NCBI GenBank assembly: GCA_009668205.1
Contig: WJYM01000002.1
Span: forward strand, 434,001 to 498,000
Direction of reading: 5' to 3'
Length of the DNA: 64,000 nt
Source: Enterobacteriaceae bacterium RIT691
Lineage (GTDB): Bacteria > Pseudomonadota > Gammaproteobacteria > Enterobacterales > Enterobacteriaceae
A program made the translations under genes and the position numbers. Under the pieces are notes generated by a model. That model saw nothing but the letters and a program-made list of their open reading frames with translations. It was not told the origin of the DNA and did no database searches. Each line of letters begins with the position of its first letter. Position 1 is the first letter of the stretch. Below are positions 19,507 through 30,708 of the stretch, piece after piece.

Positions 19507-19683
19507 GTGAGTAAAAAGCAGCGCAGGAAAATAGCGGTAGAGAAACCCCTTGCGGAATCAGACGTCCCCGTTCAGCCTGAAGCAGCCCCTTTAGGGTTTG
19601 GCTTTGACGAGATGTTAGGCGAGCTGGAGGCGATTATTACCGAAGCTGAAGGCCGTCTGGCGCAAGAAGCCCGGACGATGTGA
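19507..19683 (+). CDS. yhaL: YhaL, small acidic-tailed protein (GTG start)
   Basis: This short gene starts with GTG at 19507 after SD AGGAAG and encodes 58 residues. A lysine/arginine-rich N-terminus (SKKQRRK) is followed by GFGFDEMLGELEAIITEAEGRLA, which matches the C-terminal half of E. coli YhaL (54 aa, GYEEMLSELEAIVADAETRLAED as I recall). It directly follows yhaK and ends four bases before a terminator, so the two genes form an operon. Function unknown. Confidence 0.8.
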   Translation: MSKKQRRKIAVEKPLAESDVPVQPEAAPLGFGFDEMLGELEAIITEAEGRLAQEARTM

Positions 19684-19687
19684 AGAG

Positions 19688-19722
19688 AAAGCCCGCAATA
19701 CGTCAGTATTACGGGCTTTTTT
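19688..19722. terminator. Bidirectional terminator between yhaL and the Spy-like gene
   Basis: AAAGCCCG(c)AATAC and GTATT(a)CGGGCTTT pair with one mismatch around GTCA, with T's on the right and A's on the left. It serves both convergent genes. Confidence 0.85.
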
Positions 19723-19723
19723 A

Positions 19724-20134
19724 TTATTCGGTGATGGCCTGAACCAGATCGTCTTTGATCTGCTGGCGCTGTGCTGGCGTCAGAACCTGGTTCACGTCGA
19801 AGTAGTATTTCACGCGGTAGTAGCGGGTCTGCTGCTCAACTTTGCTGAACGCTTCAAGCTGATTTTTCACGGCTTTTTCATTCCATTTGCCAGACTGGAT
19901 CACGTCAATCAGTGCGCCATCTTTCACGTCTTTCATGGAAACCTGTTCAACATTTTTCACCATTGCGTCGTGCAGGCTCTGAATTTTACTCACCTGCTCG
20001 TTGCTCAGCTTCAGATGCTCAACGATAGGATCCTGGGCAGGCGCCGGTGCCACGTCCTGAGTTGCGGCCTGGGCAATGCCAGTGAAGCCAATCAGGGAAG
20101 CCGTCAGTAACGCGATACGAGTCATTTTATTCAT
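19724..20134 (-). CDS. Spy/CpxP-like periplasmic protein
   Basis: The 136-residue product has a clear signal peptide (cleavage after AQA at residue 23) and an all-helical mature part with two LTxxQ-type motifs, LSNEQVSKIQ (about 43-52) and LTPAQRQQI (about 118-126). These are the hallmark of the Spy/CpxP superfamily of periplasmic chaperones and stress sensors. Identity to Spy or CpxP themselves looks low, so I give no symbol. I do not recall an E. coli K-12 gene at this position, between yhaL and tdcG. It is likely monocistronic with the 3' terminator shared with yhaL. Confidence 0.7.
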   Translation of the reverse strand: MNKMTRIALLTASLIGFTGIAQAATQDVAPAPAQDPIVEHLKLSNEQVSKIQSLHDAMVKNVEQVSMKDVKDGALIDVIQSGKWNEKAVKNQLEAFSKVEQQTRYYRVKYYFDVNQVLTPAQRQQIKDDLVQAITE

Positions 20135-20288
20135 TTTTTCATCCTGTGATTAAATTGCCGAAAACAGGCCATTATTTTTCATCTGACCGTGAATGTATGT
20201 AATGAATTATTAATACAAATTTGTATAAAAATCAGATTGCCACGCACCGCGAAATACGCAGTGCGGTCAGGATGAAAAAGGACCACGA

Positions 20289-21653
20289 TCAGGCGCAGAC
20301 GACCTTAATTGCCAGCCCGCCCTGCGAGGTTTCACGGTACTTGGTGTTCATGTCTTTGCCGGTTTCGTACATCGTCTCAATGACTTTATCGAGAGAGACT
20401 CGGGGTTCTGACGTACGGTGCAGCGCCATACGGGCCGCATTCACCGCTTTCACGGCGTTTATGGCGTTACGCTCGATACAGGGTATTTGCACCTGCCCGG
20501 CGACAGGGTCGCAGGTCAAGCCAAGGTTGTGTTCCATGGCAATTTCCGCCGCGATACACACCTGCGCCGGACTGCCGCCCAACAGCTCAGTCAGCCCGGC
20601 CGCCGCCATTGAACAGGCCACGCCAATCTCGCCCTGACAGCCCACTTCGGCCCCTGAAATAGACGCATTCATCTTGTACAAGGCGCCAATGGCCCCGGCG
20701 GCCAGAAAATAGCGGGTAATCGAATTGGTATTAACAGGACGCCGGAATTTATCGTAATACGCCAGCACCGCAGGAATAATTCCGCATGCGCCGTTGGTCG
20801 GTGCGGTAACCACTCTGCCCCCCGCCGCATTCTCCTCACTGACCGCCAGCGCAAACATATTGATCCAGTCGATGACGTTCATCGGATCGCTCGACAGGCT
20901 ATCGCTCGCCACCAGCATTCGACGCAGCGCGACGGCACGACGCGGCACATTCAGCGGTCCTGGCAACACGCCTTCGGTATTCATCCCGCGCTCAATCCCG
21001 GCGTGCATCACCTCCCACAGCCAGGAGACACACGTTTCAATTTCATCCTTGCTACGCAGCGCCAGTTCGTTTTGCATCATCAGGCCAGAAACCGACAGGC
21101 CGCTGTGTTTACACAACGTCAGCAATTCACTGGCGGAGCGGAAGCCATAAGGCACCGGCGTCTCTACCCCATGAGCCTGACCGAAATGCGCCTCATCAAC
21201 AATAAAACCCCCGCCAATGGAATAGTAGGTGTTGCTTAACAGCGCTTCCTGTTGACACCAGGCGGTTATCCGCATCCCGTTTTCATGGCGCGGCAAAGCG
21301 TCATCATGGAAAAGGATGTCATCGGTGGTGGAAAAACGCACCGTGTGAGCACCGCCCGCCAGCGACAACAGCCGACTCCCGGCAAGGTCTTGAATGAACA
21401 CGGGCATGGCATCAATATCGACCGCCTGCGGTGTGTTTCCCGCCAGCCCCATAATAATGGCGATATCTGTCGCATGGCCTTTGCCCGTTAACGACAGTGA
21501 ACCATAGAGGTCGACGGTAATCTGGGTGGTTCGGGTTAATTCCCCTGAATTCACCAGCAGATCGCTAAAGTTTTTACCGGCGTTCATCGGCCCCACGGTG
21601 TGAGAGCTGGAAGGCCCGACGCCCACTTTGAAAATATCGAATGCACTGATCAT
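20289..21653 (-). CDS. tdcG: TdcG, L-serine dehydratase (4Fe-4S)
   Basis: The 454-residue enzyme deaminates L-serine to pyruvate and ammonia. It is a fused single-chain iron-sulfur serine dehydratase: beta domain first (GPSSSHTVGPMNAG at about 13-26) then alpha domain, with the cluster cysteines near TNGACGIIPA, EVGCQGEIGVACS and GLTCDPVAGQVQIPCIERN. It is the last gene of tdcABCDEFG and matches E. coli TdcG in length. A GC-rich hairpin (21682-21704) lies between tdcF and tdcG. Confidence 0.95.
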   Translation of the reverse strand: MISAFDIFKVGVGPSSSHTVGPMNAGKNFSDLLVNSGELTRTTQITVDLYGSLSLTGKGHATDIAIIMGLAGNTPQAVDIDAMPVFIQDLAGSRLLSLAGGAHTVRFSTTDDILFHDDALPRHENGMRITAWCQQEALLSNTYYSIGGGFIVDEAHFGQAHGVETPVPYGFRSASELLTLCKHSGLSVSGLMMQNELALRSKDEIETCVSWLWEVMHAGIERGMNTEGVLPGPLNVPRRAVALRRMLVASDSLSSDPMNVIDWINMFALAVSEENAAGGRVVTAPTNGACGIIPAVLAYYDKFRRPVNTNSITRYFLAAGAIGALYKMNASISGAEVGCQGEIGVACSMAAAGLTELLGGSPAQVCIAAEIAMEHNLGLTCDPVAGQVQIPCIERNAINAVKAVNAARMALHRTSEPRVSLDKVIETMYETGKDMNTKYRETSQGGLAIKVVCA

Positions 21654-21681
21654 TGTTGCACCCCGAATTATTTTTCAGCAC

Positions 21682-21704
21682 GGCGGGGCAACGCTTGCCC
21701 CGCC
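21682..21704 (-). other. Intra-operon hairpin between tdcF and tdcG
   Basis: GGCGGGGCA and TGCCCCGCC pair around ACGCT, but no T-run follows on the minus strand. It may stabilise the upstream mRNA or reduce expression of tdcG relative to tdcF. Confidence 0.5.
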
Positions 21705-21713
21705 TGTCCTGGC

Positions 21714-22103
21714 TTAACGACCTCGCACCGCAATCGCCTCAATTTCCAGCTTCACGTCTTTCGGCAGGCGTGCCACCTGCACGCAGCTGCGTGTCGGATA
21801 CGTGGCGTGATGCTCATCGAAGAACTGCTTATACGTGTCGTTGATGGTGGCAAAGTCGTTCAGATCGCTGACAAACACCGTGGTCTTCACGATGTCGTCC
21901 ACGCCAAGCCCGGCGGCTTCGACAATGGCTTTCACATTATCAAGACTCTGGCGAGCCTGAGCCGCCACATCGTCAGCCACTTCGCCCGTCTGCGGGCAAA
22001 CCGGGATCTGCCCCGAGGTGAACAGCATGGAGCCCAGATCCACACCCTGAACATACGGACCAATCGCGCCCGGTGCCCGTTGAGTTTCAATCACTTTTCT
22101 CAT
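21714..22103 (-). CDS. tdcF: TdcF, RidA-family reactive enamine/imine deaminase
   Basis: The 129-residue YjgF/YER057c/UK114 (RidA) protein has the conserved RSCVQVARLPKDVKLEIEA C-terminal motif, whose arginine (about R105) is the catalytic residue in RidA. I used ATG 22103 with SD AGGAGG; this gives the E. coli TdcF N-terminus. It probably removes 2-aminoacrylate and 2-aminocrotonate made by TdcB and TdcG. It lies 13 bp after tdcE. Confidence 0.95.
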   Translation of the reverse strand: MRKVIETQRAPGAIGPYVQGVDLGSMLFTSGQIPVCPQTGEVADDVAAQARQSLDNVKAIVEAAGLGVDDIVKTTVFVSDLNDFATINDTYKQFFDEHHATYPTRSCVQVARLPKDVKLEIEAIAVRGR

Positions 22104-22116
22104 GATTCCTCCTTGC

Positions 22117-24411
22117 TTATAACGCGTGGGTAAAGGTGCGTGAGATAACATCCTGCTGCTGTTCACGGGTCAGCGCGTTAAAACGCACCGCATAGCCCGA
22201 TACGCGGATGGTCAGATTCGGGTATTTCTCCGGCTGTTCGATGGCATCGAGCAGCATCTCGCGGTTCATCACGTTGACGTTAAGATGCTGTCCTCCCTCA
22301 ATGCTGGCTTCGTGATGGAAGTAACCATCCAGCAGCCCCACCAGATTGGTTTTACGGGTGCCATCCTCTTTGCCGAGTGCCGCGGGCACAATCGAGAAGG
22401 TGTAAGAGATCCCGTCCTTGGCGTAGGCAAACGGCAGTTTCGCCACCGACGTCAGTGAGGCGACCGCGCCTTTACGATCGCGCCCATGCATGGGGTTTGC
22501 GCCCGGTGCGAACGGCGTGCCTGCCCGGCGGCCATCCGGCGTGTTACCGGTTTTCTGTCCGTACACCACGTTTGAGGTGATGGTGAGTATCGACTGGGTT
22601 GGCACCGCATTGCGGTAGGTCGGTAACGCACTGATTTTGCGCATGAAGCGCTCCACCAGATCGCAGGCAATGCTGTCAACACGCTGATCGTTGTTACCGT
22701 ACTGCGGATACTCGCCTTCAATGACGAAATCCACCGCCAGCCCGTTGTGATCGCGCACCGGCTTCACTTTTGCGTACTTGATAGCCGACAACGAATCCAC
22801 GGCCACCGACAGGCCGGCAATGCCGCAGGCCATCGTGCGATGTACATCACGGTCATGCAGCGCCATCAGCGACGCCTCGTAGCTGTATTTGTCGTGCATG
22901 AAGTGAATAAGATTCAACGCGCTGATGTACTGGGTTGCCAGCCAGTCCATAAAGTGATCGAGGCTCGCCATCACGGTCTCATAGTCCAGCACTTCATCCA
23001 TCAGCGGCGCGGTTTTCGGCCCGACCTGGATTTTCAGTTTCTCATCTACGCCACCGTTGATCGCATACAGCAGGGTTTTCGCCAGGTTGGCGCGCGCACC
23101 AAAGAACTGCATTTGTTTGCCCAATACCATTGGGCTGACGCAGCAGGCGATCCCGTAGTCGTCACTCTCGAAATCGGCACGCATCAGATCGTCGTTTTCA
23201 TACTGCAAAGAGGAGGTATCAATCGACATCTGCGCCGCATATTTCTTGAAGGCAACCGGCAGTGCTTCCGACCACAGGATCGTGAGATTCGGCTCGGGTG
23301 CCGGTCCCATGGTGTGCAGCGTATGCAGGTAGCGGAAGGCATTTTTAGTGACCAGCGTACGGCCATCAAGCCCCATGCCGCCGATGACTTCCGTCGCCCA
23401 AATCGGATCGCCCGAGAACAGAGAATCAAACTCCGGGGTGCGCAGGAAACGCACCATGCGGATCTTCATAATGAAGTGATCGACAAGTTCCTGTGCCTGA
23501 ATTTCGGTCAAACGCCCGGCGCGCATATCGCGCTCAATATAGATATCGAGGAACGACGCGGTACGCCCGAGCGACATCGCCCCGCCGTTCTGTGATTTCA
23601 CCGCCGCCAGATAGGCAAAGTAGAGCCACTGAACGGCTTCCTGCGCGGTCTGGGCCGGATGTGAAATGTCGCAACCGTAGCTGGCGGCCATCTGCTGGAT
23701 CTCCAACAGCGCGCGGCGATGTTCGGCTAACTCTTCACGCAGACGAATGGTCGCTTCCAGATCTTCGCCCCGTTCCAGACGGGATTGCAGGTCGGCAAAC
23801 TGTATCTCGCGTTCACGCACCAGATAGGCAATACCGTACAGCGCCACGCGGCGGTAATCGCCAATGATACGCCCGCGTCCGTAGCCATCCGGCAAGCCGG
23901 TCAACACGCCGGACTTACGACAGCGCATCATCTCCGGCGAATAGACATCGAACACGCCCTGGTTGTGCGTTTTACGCAGATGCGTAAAGAGGTATTCAAA
24001 CTGCGGGTCCATTTCGCGGCCATAGGCATCGAATGAACTTTTAATCATATTCACGCCGCCAAAGGGATGCAGCGCGCGCTTCAGCGGTTTGTCCGTTTGC
24101 AGGCCCACGATTTTTTCGAGCTTGCGATCGATATAACCCGGCGCATGCGCAGTGATGGTGGTTGCCACATTCGTATCAAAATCCACCGGCGCGTGGGTGG
24201 CATTTTCGATACGAATGCCCTCCATCACGCTTTCCCATAATGCGGTGGTCGCAGGCGTTGCCTGCGCTAAAAATGCTTCATCACCTTCATACGGGGTATA
24301 GTTCTGCTGAATAAAATCACGGACATTAATTTCATTTTTCCAGGCACTGCCCTGGAATTCGAGCCAGGCGTCGCCATACCGGCGATCGCTGGTATCAATA
24401 ACTTGCTTCAT
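22117..24411 (-). CDS. tdcE: TdcE, 2-ketobutyrate/pyruvate formate-lyase
   Basis: The 764-residue glycyl-radical enzyme converts 2-ketobutyrate (or pyruvate) and CoA to propionyl-CoA (or acetyl-CoA) and formate. The catalytic cysteine pair is C423-C424 (GIACCVSPM), and the glycyl radical residue is G739 in RVSGYAVRF. It is oxygen-sensitive and requires an activase (PflA) encoded elsewhere. Length equals E. coli TdcE; position between tdcD and tdcF is conserved. Confidence 0.96.
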   Translation of the reverse strand: MKQVIDTSDRRYGDAWLEFQGSAWKNEINVRDFIQQNYTPYEGDEAFLAQATPATTALWESVMEGIRIENATHAPVDFDTNVATTITAHAPGYIDRKLEKIVGLQTDKPLKRALHPFGGVNMIKSSFDAYGREMDPQFEYLFTHLRKTHNQGVFDVYSPEMMRCRKSGVLTGLPDGYGRGRIIGDYRRVALYGIAYLVREREIQFADLQSRLERGEDLEATIRLREELAEHRRALLEIQQMAASYGCDISHPAQTAQEAVQWLYFAYLAAVKSQNGGAMSLGRTASFLDIYIERDMRAGRLTEIQAQELVDHFIMKIRMVRFLRTPEFDSLFSGDPIWATEVIGGMGLDGRTLVTKNAFRYLHTLHTMGPAPEPNLTILWSEALPVAFKKYAAQMSIDTSSLQYENDDLMRADFESDDYGIACCVSPMVLGKQMQFFGARANLAKTLLYAINGGVDEKLKIQVGPKTAPLMDEVLDYETVMASLDHFMDWLATQYISALNLIHFMHDKYSYEASLMALHDRDVHRTMACGIAGLSVAVDSLSAIKYAKVKPVRDHNGLAVDFVIEGEYPQYGNNDQRVDSIACDLVERFMRKISALPTYRNAVPTQSILTITSNVVYGQKTGNTPDGRRAGTPFAPGANPMHGRDRKGAVASLTSVAKLPFAYAKDGISYTFSIVPAALGKEDGTRKTNLVGLLDGYFHHEASIEGGQHLNVNVMNREMLLDAIEQPEKYPNLTIRVSGYAVRFNALTREQQQDVISRTFTHAL

Positions 24412-24430
24412 GGAACTCTCTCTTAATTTG

Positions 24431-25639
24431 TCAGACGTATTCAGTGATGGCGCTAAGTTGACCTAAATGAATGGCATCCATCGCAATCATTTTTTCTTCG
24501 TTCGTCGGAATAACAGCGCAGCGGATCCGTGAATCTGGATGGGAAATAATTCTCTCACCAGCCTTGCCCGGTAATTTATTTTTCTCTGCATCCAGGACAA
24601 TGCCCAGGACCTGCAAATGCTCAATCACCAGCTCGCGAATTAATGTGGAGTTCTCACCAATACCGCCAGTAAAAATAATCCCGTCAAGGCGTTTAAGCGC
24701 CATGGCATGTCCGCCAATATGGCGGGCGATACGGTGCACAAACGTTTTAATCGCCAGCCGTGCGTGGTAATGCCCGTCGTGCCAGGCTTTTTCCAGCACC
24801 CGTAAATCAGAAGACAACCCCGAAATGCCGAGCAGCCCGGATTCTTTATTCACCACGCGCTCAAGGTCGCTCAGGCTCTGCCCGGTCTGGCTGGCAATCC
24901 AGCTCATCGCCCCGAAATCCACATCGCCGCAGCGGGTGCCCATCATCAGGCCTTCCAGCGGCGTCATACCCATCGACGTATCAACGCTTTTGCCATCACG
25001 AACCGCGCAAACAGAGGCACCATTACCTAAGTGAGCAATCACTAACCCAGAGTTTTGTTCCTCCAGGCCCAGCATCGCACAGGCCCGCTGAGTGACGTAA
25101 CGGTGTGATGTCCCGTGGAAGCCATAGCGGCGCACACCGTGCTCTTCAAAATAGCGCCACGGCAGGCCATAGAGATATGCTTCCGGCGCCATCGTTTGGT
25201 GGAAGCTGGTATCAAATACCGCCACCTGCTTCACGCCAGGGAAAAGCTGCTTCGCCAGTTCCACGCCCTTTAAATTGGCATAATTATGTAACGGTGCCAG
25301 TGGAGAAACCTGGCGAATTAATTCCATTACTTCATCGGTAATCACGACCGATTCATTAAAGATGCTGCCGCCGTGTGCAATACGGTGCCCGACTAATGCC
25401 ACACTTTGCAGTAAATGACGTGATTCCATTTCCGCGGTAATGGTGGCCAGGGCATATTCATAACTTGTCTGCGGTAATTCAACGGCACAACTGTCATTAA
25501 TACGCAAGGTTGCACTTTCGGTATTAATCCCTTCAGCAATCCCTGTCAGTAATACTTCCTGTGACTCGGCATCCATCACCGAAAATTTTATTGAGGAGGA
25601 ACCACAGTTAATAACTAATACGACTGGAAACTCAATCAT
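24431..25639 (-). CDS. tdcD: TdcD, propionate kinase
   Basis: The 402-residue ASKHA-fold acetate/propionate kinase begins with [15 protein letters not shown] (phosphate 1 motif) and includes FDTSFHQTM and the GIGENS motif near the C-terminus. It makes ATP from propionyl phosphate at the end of anaerobic threonine breakdown. It lies 19 bp before tdcE and 81 bp after tdcC, with a stable hairpin in that gap. Confidence 0.95.
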   Translation of the reverse strand: MIEFPVVLVINCGSSSIKFSVMDAESQEVLLTGIAEGINTESATLRINDSCAVELPQTSYEYALATITAEMESRHLLQSVALVGHRIAHGGSIFNESVVITDEVMELIRQVSPLAPLHNYANLKGVELAKQLFPGVKQVAVFDTSFHQTMAPEAYLYGLPWRYFEEHGVRRYGFHGTSHRYVTQRACAMLGLEEQNSGLVIAHLGNGASVCAVRDGKSVDTSMGMTPLEGLMMGTRCGDVDFGAMSWIASQTGQSLSDLERVVNKESGLLGISGLSSDLRVLEKAWHDGHYHARLAIKTFVHRIARHIGGHAMALKRLDGIIFTGGIGENSTLIRELVIEHLQVLGIVLDAEKNKLPGKAGERIISHPDSRIRCAVIPTNEEKMIAMDAIHLGQLSAITEYV

Positions 25640-25676
25640 TTGAATACTCCGCTCGTCCTTATTTTGAGCTGAATGA

Positions 25677-25701
25677 TTCAGGCTGCGTGCTGCAGCCTGA
25701 A
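25677..25701 (-). other. Intra-operon hairpin between tdcC and tdcD
   Basis: TTCAGGCTGC and GCAGCCTGAA form a perfect 10-bp stem around GTGCT. No T-run follows, so it is more likely an mRNA-stabilising or processing element than a terminator. Confidence 0.55.
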
Positions 25702-25720
25702 TACAATCGGATATCAGTGA

Positions 25721-27061
<1,341 letters not shown>

Positions 27062-27098
27062 TTAGCGAAATAGCTTCGAATCCAATAAAAGGGGGGGA

Positions 27099-28088
27099 TT
27101 ATGCCCCAACTAGGCCGGTAATTTGTGAAACTCGGGAAAGATCGATGTTGCCGCCTGAAATAATGCTCACGGTTTTGCGGTTCTGAATGTAGTCGTCGAG
27201 CTTGCCGCTCAGCAGTGCGGCAGAGGCTAACGCCCCGGCGCCTTCAGTAATCACCTTGTTACGCTGGATAAGCGCAATCATGCTGTCGCGGATTTCATCT
27301 TCGGTCACCAGCACAATGTCATCGACCAGCTCACGGACAATTTCAAACGTCAGGTTGCCCGGGCGCGCAACATCGCAGCCATCGGCAAGCGTGGCGTTAA
27401 GGCGATGACTGGTAATGGCTCCGGCTTGCCAGGAGGCCGCCATGCCGTGGACGTTGGCGGACTGAACGCCGATAATTTTAATGGTTGGGTTGATGGACTT
27501 AATGGCCGTCGCAATACCGGCGATTAATCCCCCGCCGCCAATCGGGACAATCACGTTATCGACGTCGTACAGATCCTGAAGAATTTCCAGACCAATGGTG
27601 CCCTGCCCGGCAATCACCAGTGCATCATCGTAAGGAGGAATAAAAATGCGCCCTTCCATTTCCACGATTTCGCTAACTTTGGCGATGGTGTCGTTGAAAT
27701 TATCGCCGTGCAGAATCACCTCCGCAGAGTAATCCTGCGTGGCCGCCACTTTCGATTTTGGTGCGCCTCTTGGCATCACCACTTTGCCGTCAATCCCAAG
27801 CATCGCACAGGAGAGCGAAACGCCCTGCGCATGGTTGCCCGCCGAGCAGGCCACCACACCTTTACGGCGCTCTTCCAGCGTCAGAGCGCTAAGCTTGTTA
27901 AAAGCACCGCGTATTTTAAATGACCCGGTGCGCTGCATGTTTTCAAACTTTAGGTATATTTCACCTTTGCAACGCTCACTCAAATAATTAGAACGTGGCA
28001 TCCCTGTTTTATATATTTTCCCTGCCAGGCGCTGCTTCGCCAGTTGAATATCATCAAGGGTGACCGGGAGATCGTAAGTAATATGCAT
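27099..28088 (-). CDS. tdcB: TdcB, catabolic threonine dehydratase
   Basis: The 329-residue PLP enzyme deaminates threonine to 2-ketobutyrate. The PLP lysine is K58 in [10 protein letters not shown], and the glycine-rich phosphate loop is GGGGLIAG. It lacks the long C-terminal ACT-like regulatory part of IlvA, as expected for the AMP-activated catabolic form. It is the second gene of the operon, 94 bp after tdcA. Confidence 0.96.
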   Translation of the reverse strand: MHITYDLPVTLDDIQLAKQRLAGKIYKTGMPRSNYLSERCKGEIYLKFENMQRTGSFKIRGAFNKLSALTLEERRKGVVACSAGNHAQGVSLSCAMLGIDGKVVMPRGAPKSKVAATQDYSAEVILHGDNFNDTIAKVSEIVEMEGRIFIPPYDDALVIAGQGTIGLEILQDLYDVDNVIVPIGGGGLIAGIATAIKSINPTIKIIGVQSANVHGMAASWQAGAITSHRLNATLADGCDVARPGNLTFEIVRELVDDIVLVTEDEIRDSMIALIQRNKVITEGAGALASAALLSGKLDDYIQNRKTVSIISGGNIDLSRVSQITGLVGA

Positions 28089-28182
28089 AGAATCCTCTTC
28101 TCAGAAATGACTCTGAATTCAGGTAATAACGGGGCACAGCGCTCTGGCAACAGAGCCCTATGATATTGTTAAAAAACAAAAA

Positions 28183-29121
28183 TTAACGAATTTCGACAGT
28201 CTGCCTTCGTCGGTGGCAATTCTGTGCGGAATAATGTTTTGCCAGTTCTACTAATACCGAGGCCGATTTTTTTATTCGGTAGTTTTTCGACCAAATGGCG
28301 GCATAGCGTGCCAGTGGCAATGTCTCTTTGACGGGTAAGGTCATAAACTGATCGGAACCAAACGGTGTTGTCATATCGCAAGGGATGACCGTCAGGAAAT
28401 CGGCATTCAGCACCAGGTTATAAATGGTGATGACAGAATCAGTTTTGATAATGTTTTCAGGCTTGACGTGATGTGTTTCGAGAATAGCCAGCAGCGCTTT
28501 GTAGTAGCCCATTTCAGTATGCGGGAGGACCCACTGGGCGTTTTGCAGCGACGCCAGTGATATCTCTCCCCGACATGTTCGGGACGGGTTGGCCACTACC
28601 ACAAATTCCGACTCAAACAGCGGCTCCACATGCAAATCCTGCAGCTGCATATCGTCATCCAGCGTACCGATAGCAAAATCCAGACGTCCATCGCGCAGCG
28701 CAGGTAACAACGAAGAGAGCTGAGCTTCAAACAGCGACACCTGGGCGCCGGGGAACATCTCCTTGAAGGTTTTCATCATCCCAGGCAAAAGGGTGAATCC
28801 AATCAGCGAAGGGAAACCGAATGAAATATCAACCACCGTGCCGGCGCTCAGGCTGTTCATCTCGCTGACCATGTTTTTCATTTCACGGGTGATCGTTTCT
28901 GCATACGCAAGCAGCACCTGGCCTGCACTGGTTAACGTTACACCGGTGTTTTTTCGCACCATCAATTCAGTGCCGAAATAGGCCTCGATATCATTGATGA
29001 TTTTGCTGACCGCGGGCTGCGTTAATTTAAGCTGTTTTGCAGCGGATCCAATAGAACCACATCTAATGACCTCCTGAAAAACGACGAGGTGTTGTGTCTT
29101 TGGCAGAAGAACATTATCCAT
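28183..29121 (-). CDS. tdcA: TdcA, LysR-type activator of the tdc operon
   Basis: The 312-residue LysR regulator has its HTH in GSIGSAAKQLKLTQPAVSKIINDIE (about residues 23-47). I chose ATG 29121 (MDNVLLPKTQHL) rather than the in-frame ATG at 29142 because it reproduces the length and N-terminus of E. coli TdcA. It activates its own operon under anaerobic, amino-acid-rich conditions with CRP and IHF. A CRP-type promoter is visible just upstream. Confidence 0.94.
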   Translation of the reverse strand: MDNVLLPKTQHLVVFQEVIRCGSIGSAAKQLKLTQPAVSKIINDIEAYFGTELMVRKNTGVTLTSAGQVLLAYAETITREMKNMVSEMNSLSAGTVVDISFGFPSLIGFTLLPGMMKTFKEMFPGAQVSLFEAQLSSLLPALRDGRLDFAIGTLDDDMQLQDLHVEPLFESEFVVVANPSRTCRGEISLASLQNAQWVLPHTEMGYYKALLAILETHHVKPENIIKTDSVITIYNLVLNADFLTVIPCDMTTPFGSDQFMTLPVKETLPLARYAAIWSKNYRIKKSASVLVELAKHYSAQNCHRRRQTVEIR

Positions 29122-29147
29122 AGTGCTATTCCCGTATTCCATTTCGC

Positions 29148-29198
29148 GCTATGGATTCTAGTAAATTACCCTGATGGTGGTATGTGCGATGACTCACA
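29148..29198 (-). promoter_or_regulatory. tdc operon promoter with CRP site
   Basis: On the minus strand TGTGA-GTCATC-GCACA (29198-29183) matches the CRP consensus in nine of ten positions and resembles the E. coli tdc CRP site as I recall it. A -10 hexamer TAGAAT lies at 29160-29155. With a start near 29148 the CRP dyad is centred about 42 bases upstream, the class II position. No good -35 is needed for such a promoter. Confidence 0.75.
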
Positions 29199-29581
29199 GT
29201 TCATATTCACTGATGCTGGTCATTCGTCACAAAAAACGACAAAAACGTTTAAAATCATTAGCATAAAAATCACCCTAAAAGACATCAGCCTGACATGGGT
29301 CAATAAAACAAAGGGGGATAATTTTATTTTATGGCGATAAGCTCCGATCACAACCGATTTAATACCCAACTAATAGCTCACGTTTGATACAATTAAAGTG
29401 CAAACTTCAAGCATTATTTATGAATCGTGATTTTAAAATGTAAAATTATTTTAAAGGCCCAGATAAAACCACACCGTAAATATGATGCCAGTCACGCAAA
29501 ATGTTACGGGTTCCGGCCGAAGTGGTTTTTACTTATCAGTCACATGAATACCTGTTAACACATGACCAAGAGAATTAACGC
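29199..29581. other. AT-rich region upstream of the tdc promoter
   Basis: This stretch contains no convincing gene. In E. coli it would hold tdcR; I cannot recognise a TdcR homologue here. It is AT-rich with many A/T tracts, compatible with IHF or H-NS binding, but I could not assign individual sites. Confidence 0.5.
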
Positions 29582-29617
29582 AAAAATAACAAAAGCCCCA
29601 TCCGTTGGATGAGGCTT
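29582..29617 (-). terminator. Intrinsic terminator of the DUF1471 gene
   Basis: On the minus strand AGCCTCATCC and GGATGGGGCT pair with one mismatch around AAC, followed by TTTGTTATTTTTG. Confidence 0.8.
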
Positions 29618-29640
29618 ATGAGCAAGGGAAATCAGAAAGG

Positions 29641-29916
29641 CTATTTGTACAGAATAGCGGTTCCTCCCCAGAGGCTGGAATCCGCGGAGTTACCCAGCGC
29701 AACGATTTGATAATGCCCGGCATTATCCTTGGCCGCTTTGGCTTTCAACGCATGCATCGCGTCATCCGATGAACCCGCTACGCCAGAAATCTGAACGGTC
29801 CCCATTTCCTGAAGCCCGGCAGCCTGATCGGCATCGACCTGTTTTGGACCCGCAGCCAGCGCAGCCCCGGAAAGGATCATCAACACAGCACCTGTCAGCA
29901 GAGAAGTTGTTTTCAT
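29641..29916 (-). CDS. DUF1471 (YhcN/BhsA/McbA family) periplasmic protein
   Basis: The 91-residue product has a signal peptide (cleavage after ALA at residue 22) and a mature domain typical of the DUF1471/YdgH-RstA-like family: LQEMGTVQISGVAGSSDDAMHALKAKAAKDNAGHYQIVAL, ending in a short beta-strand tail (GGTAILYK). Members such as BhsA and McbA affect stress resistance, biofilm and outer-membrane permeability. The exact orthologue is unclear. It is a single-gene unit with its own terminator. Not present here in E. coli K-12 to my knowledge. Confidence 0.85.
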   Translation of the reverse strand: MKTTSLLTGAVLMILSGAALAAGPKQVDADQAAGLQEMGTVQISGVAGSSDDAMHALKAKAAKDNAGHYQIVALGNSADSSLWGGTAILYK

Positions 29917-30117
29917 TTTTAAACCCTCTCAATAATGGATGTAGAAGCGTTTACACCTTAAGTATGTCGCCCGCCTCGTCATGCGATATAGGACAAATGC
30001 AAAGTCAGTTAATCATTGTGATGGGATTGTGGAGAAGTGATGTCATCCGGTTTCGCGCTTCGCTGAAGAGGACTGCGGAGCCGGTTTTGCGGCCGCATCA
30101 ACGCGGCCTGCTGGCGC

Positions 30118-30708
30118 TTACTGTTGGGCATCCGACAGTTGTTTTTCCAGGCCCTGAGAGGCAAATCTCAGAACCGCCGTCGCAGGATCGTTTTCACCCT
30201 GCCCAGGCTGCAACTGCACCATCACCTGTCCCTGTTTAAAGCTCCACTTCACGGGCGCGCTGGTCAGATGGTCATCTACCTGTTTTTTCTCGAGTTCTGT
30301 TGGCGCAGAGTCGGGTTTGCCGTATTTCTGGGTTAATGCCTGCAACGTCCCGTCAACATCCGCACCATAAAGGTTGATGGCGATACTCTGCAGCCGATCG
30401 TCAATATAGGTGAAGGTGGCATTGCGCTTACCCTCGCCATAATGCAGGCCCAGGCAGCTTCGTGAGTATATTCGTGAGCTGCCTGCTGATGCCGTCACCA
30501 CCGGCGTCAACGCATCGCAGACATTGCTGTCAGCCGCCAAAGCGCTGACGGCATCGCCCTGCATACCAAACTCAAGCTGGCCGTAGCCGCGAACGGGCGT
30601 GAACCCGATGTTGTAGACCTTCACGCCAGAAAATACGAGGCCAGCGCAAAGCGCAATGCCCGCAAGGATCAATAAAGAACTTTTTGGACGGGGGTTCTGT
30701 TTATGCAT
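30118..30708 (-). CDS. Unknown membrane-anchored periplasmic protein
   Basis: I do not recognise this gene. I placed the start at ATG 30708 (MHKQNPRPKSS), which gives 196 residues with a short basic N-terminus, one hydrophobic anchor (LLILAGIALCAGLVFSGV, about 12-29) and a soluble periplasmic domain containing two cysteines (in SNVCDAL and SRSCLGLHYG) that could form a disulfide. Mixed beta/alpha composition and LQALTQKYGKPD resemble small lipoprotein-like binding folds, but I cannot name a family. Longer in-frame starts (up to 30855) exist but would put an unlikely basic stretch ahead of the anchor. It lies in an accessory block. Confidence 0.6.
   Translation of the reverse strand: MHKQNPRPKSSLLILAGIALCAGLVFSGVKVYNIGFTPVRGYGQLEFGMQGDAVSALAADSNVCDALTPVVTASAGSSRIYSRSCLGLHYGEGKRNATFTYIDDRLQSIAINLYGADVDGTLQALTQKYGKPDSAPTELEKKQVDDHLTSAPVKWSFKQGQVMVQLQPGQGENDPATAVLRFASQGLEKQLSDAQQ

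Noticed and set aside
29089-29340. 83-codon plus-strand frame upstream of tdcA as a possible tdcR
   Set aside because: It overlaps the tdcA start and promoter, has no good ribosome binding site and I could not match it to TdcR.
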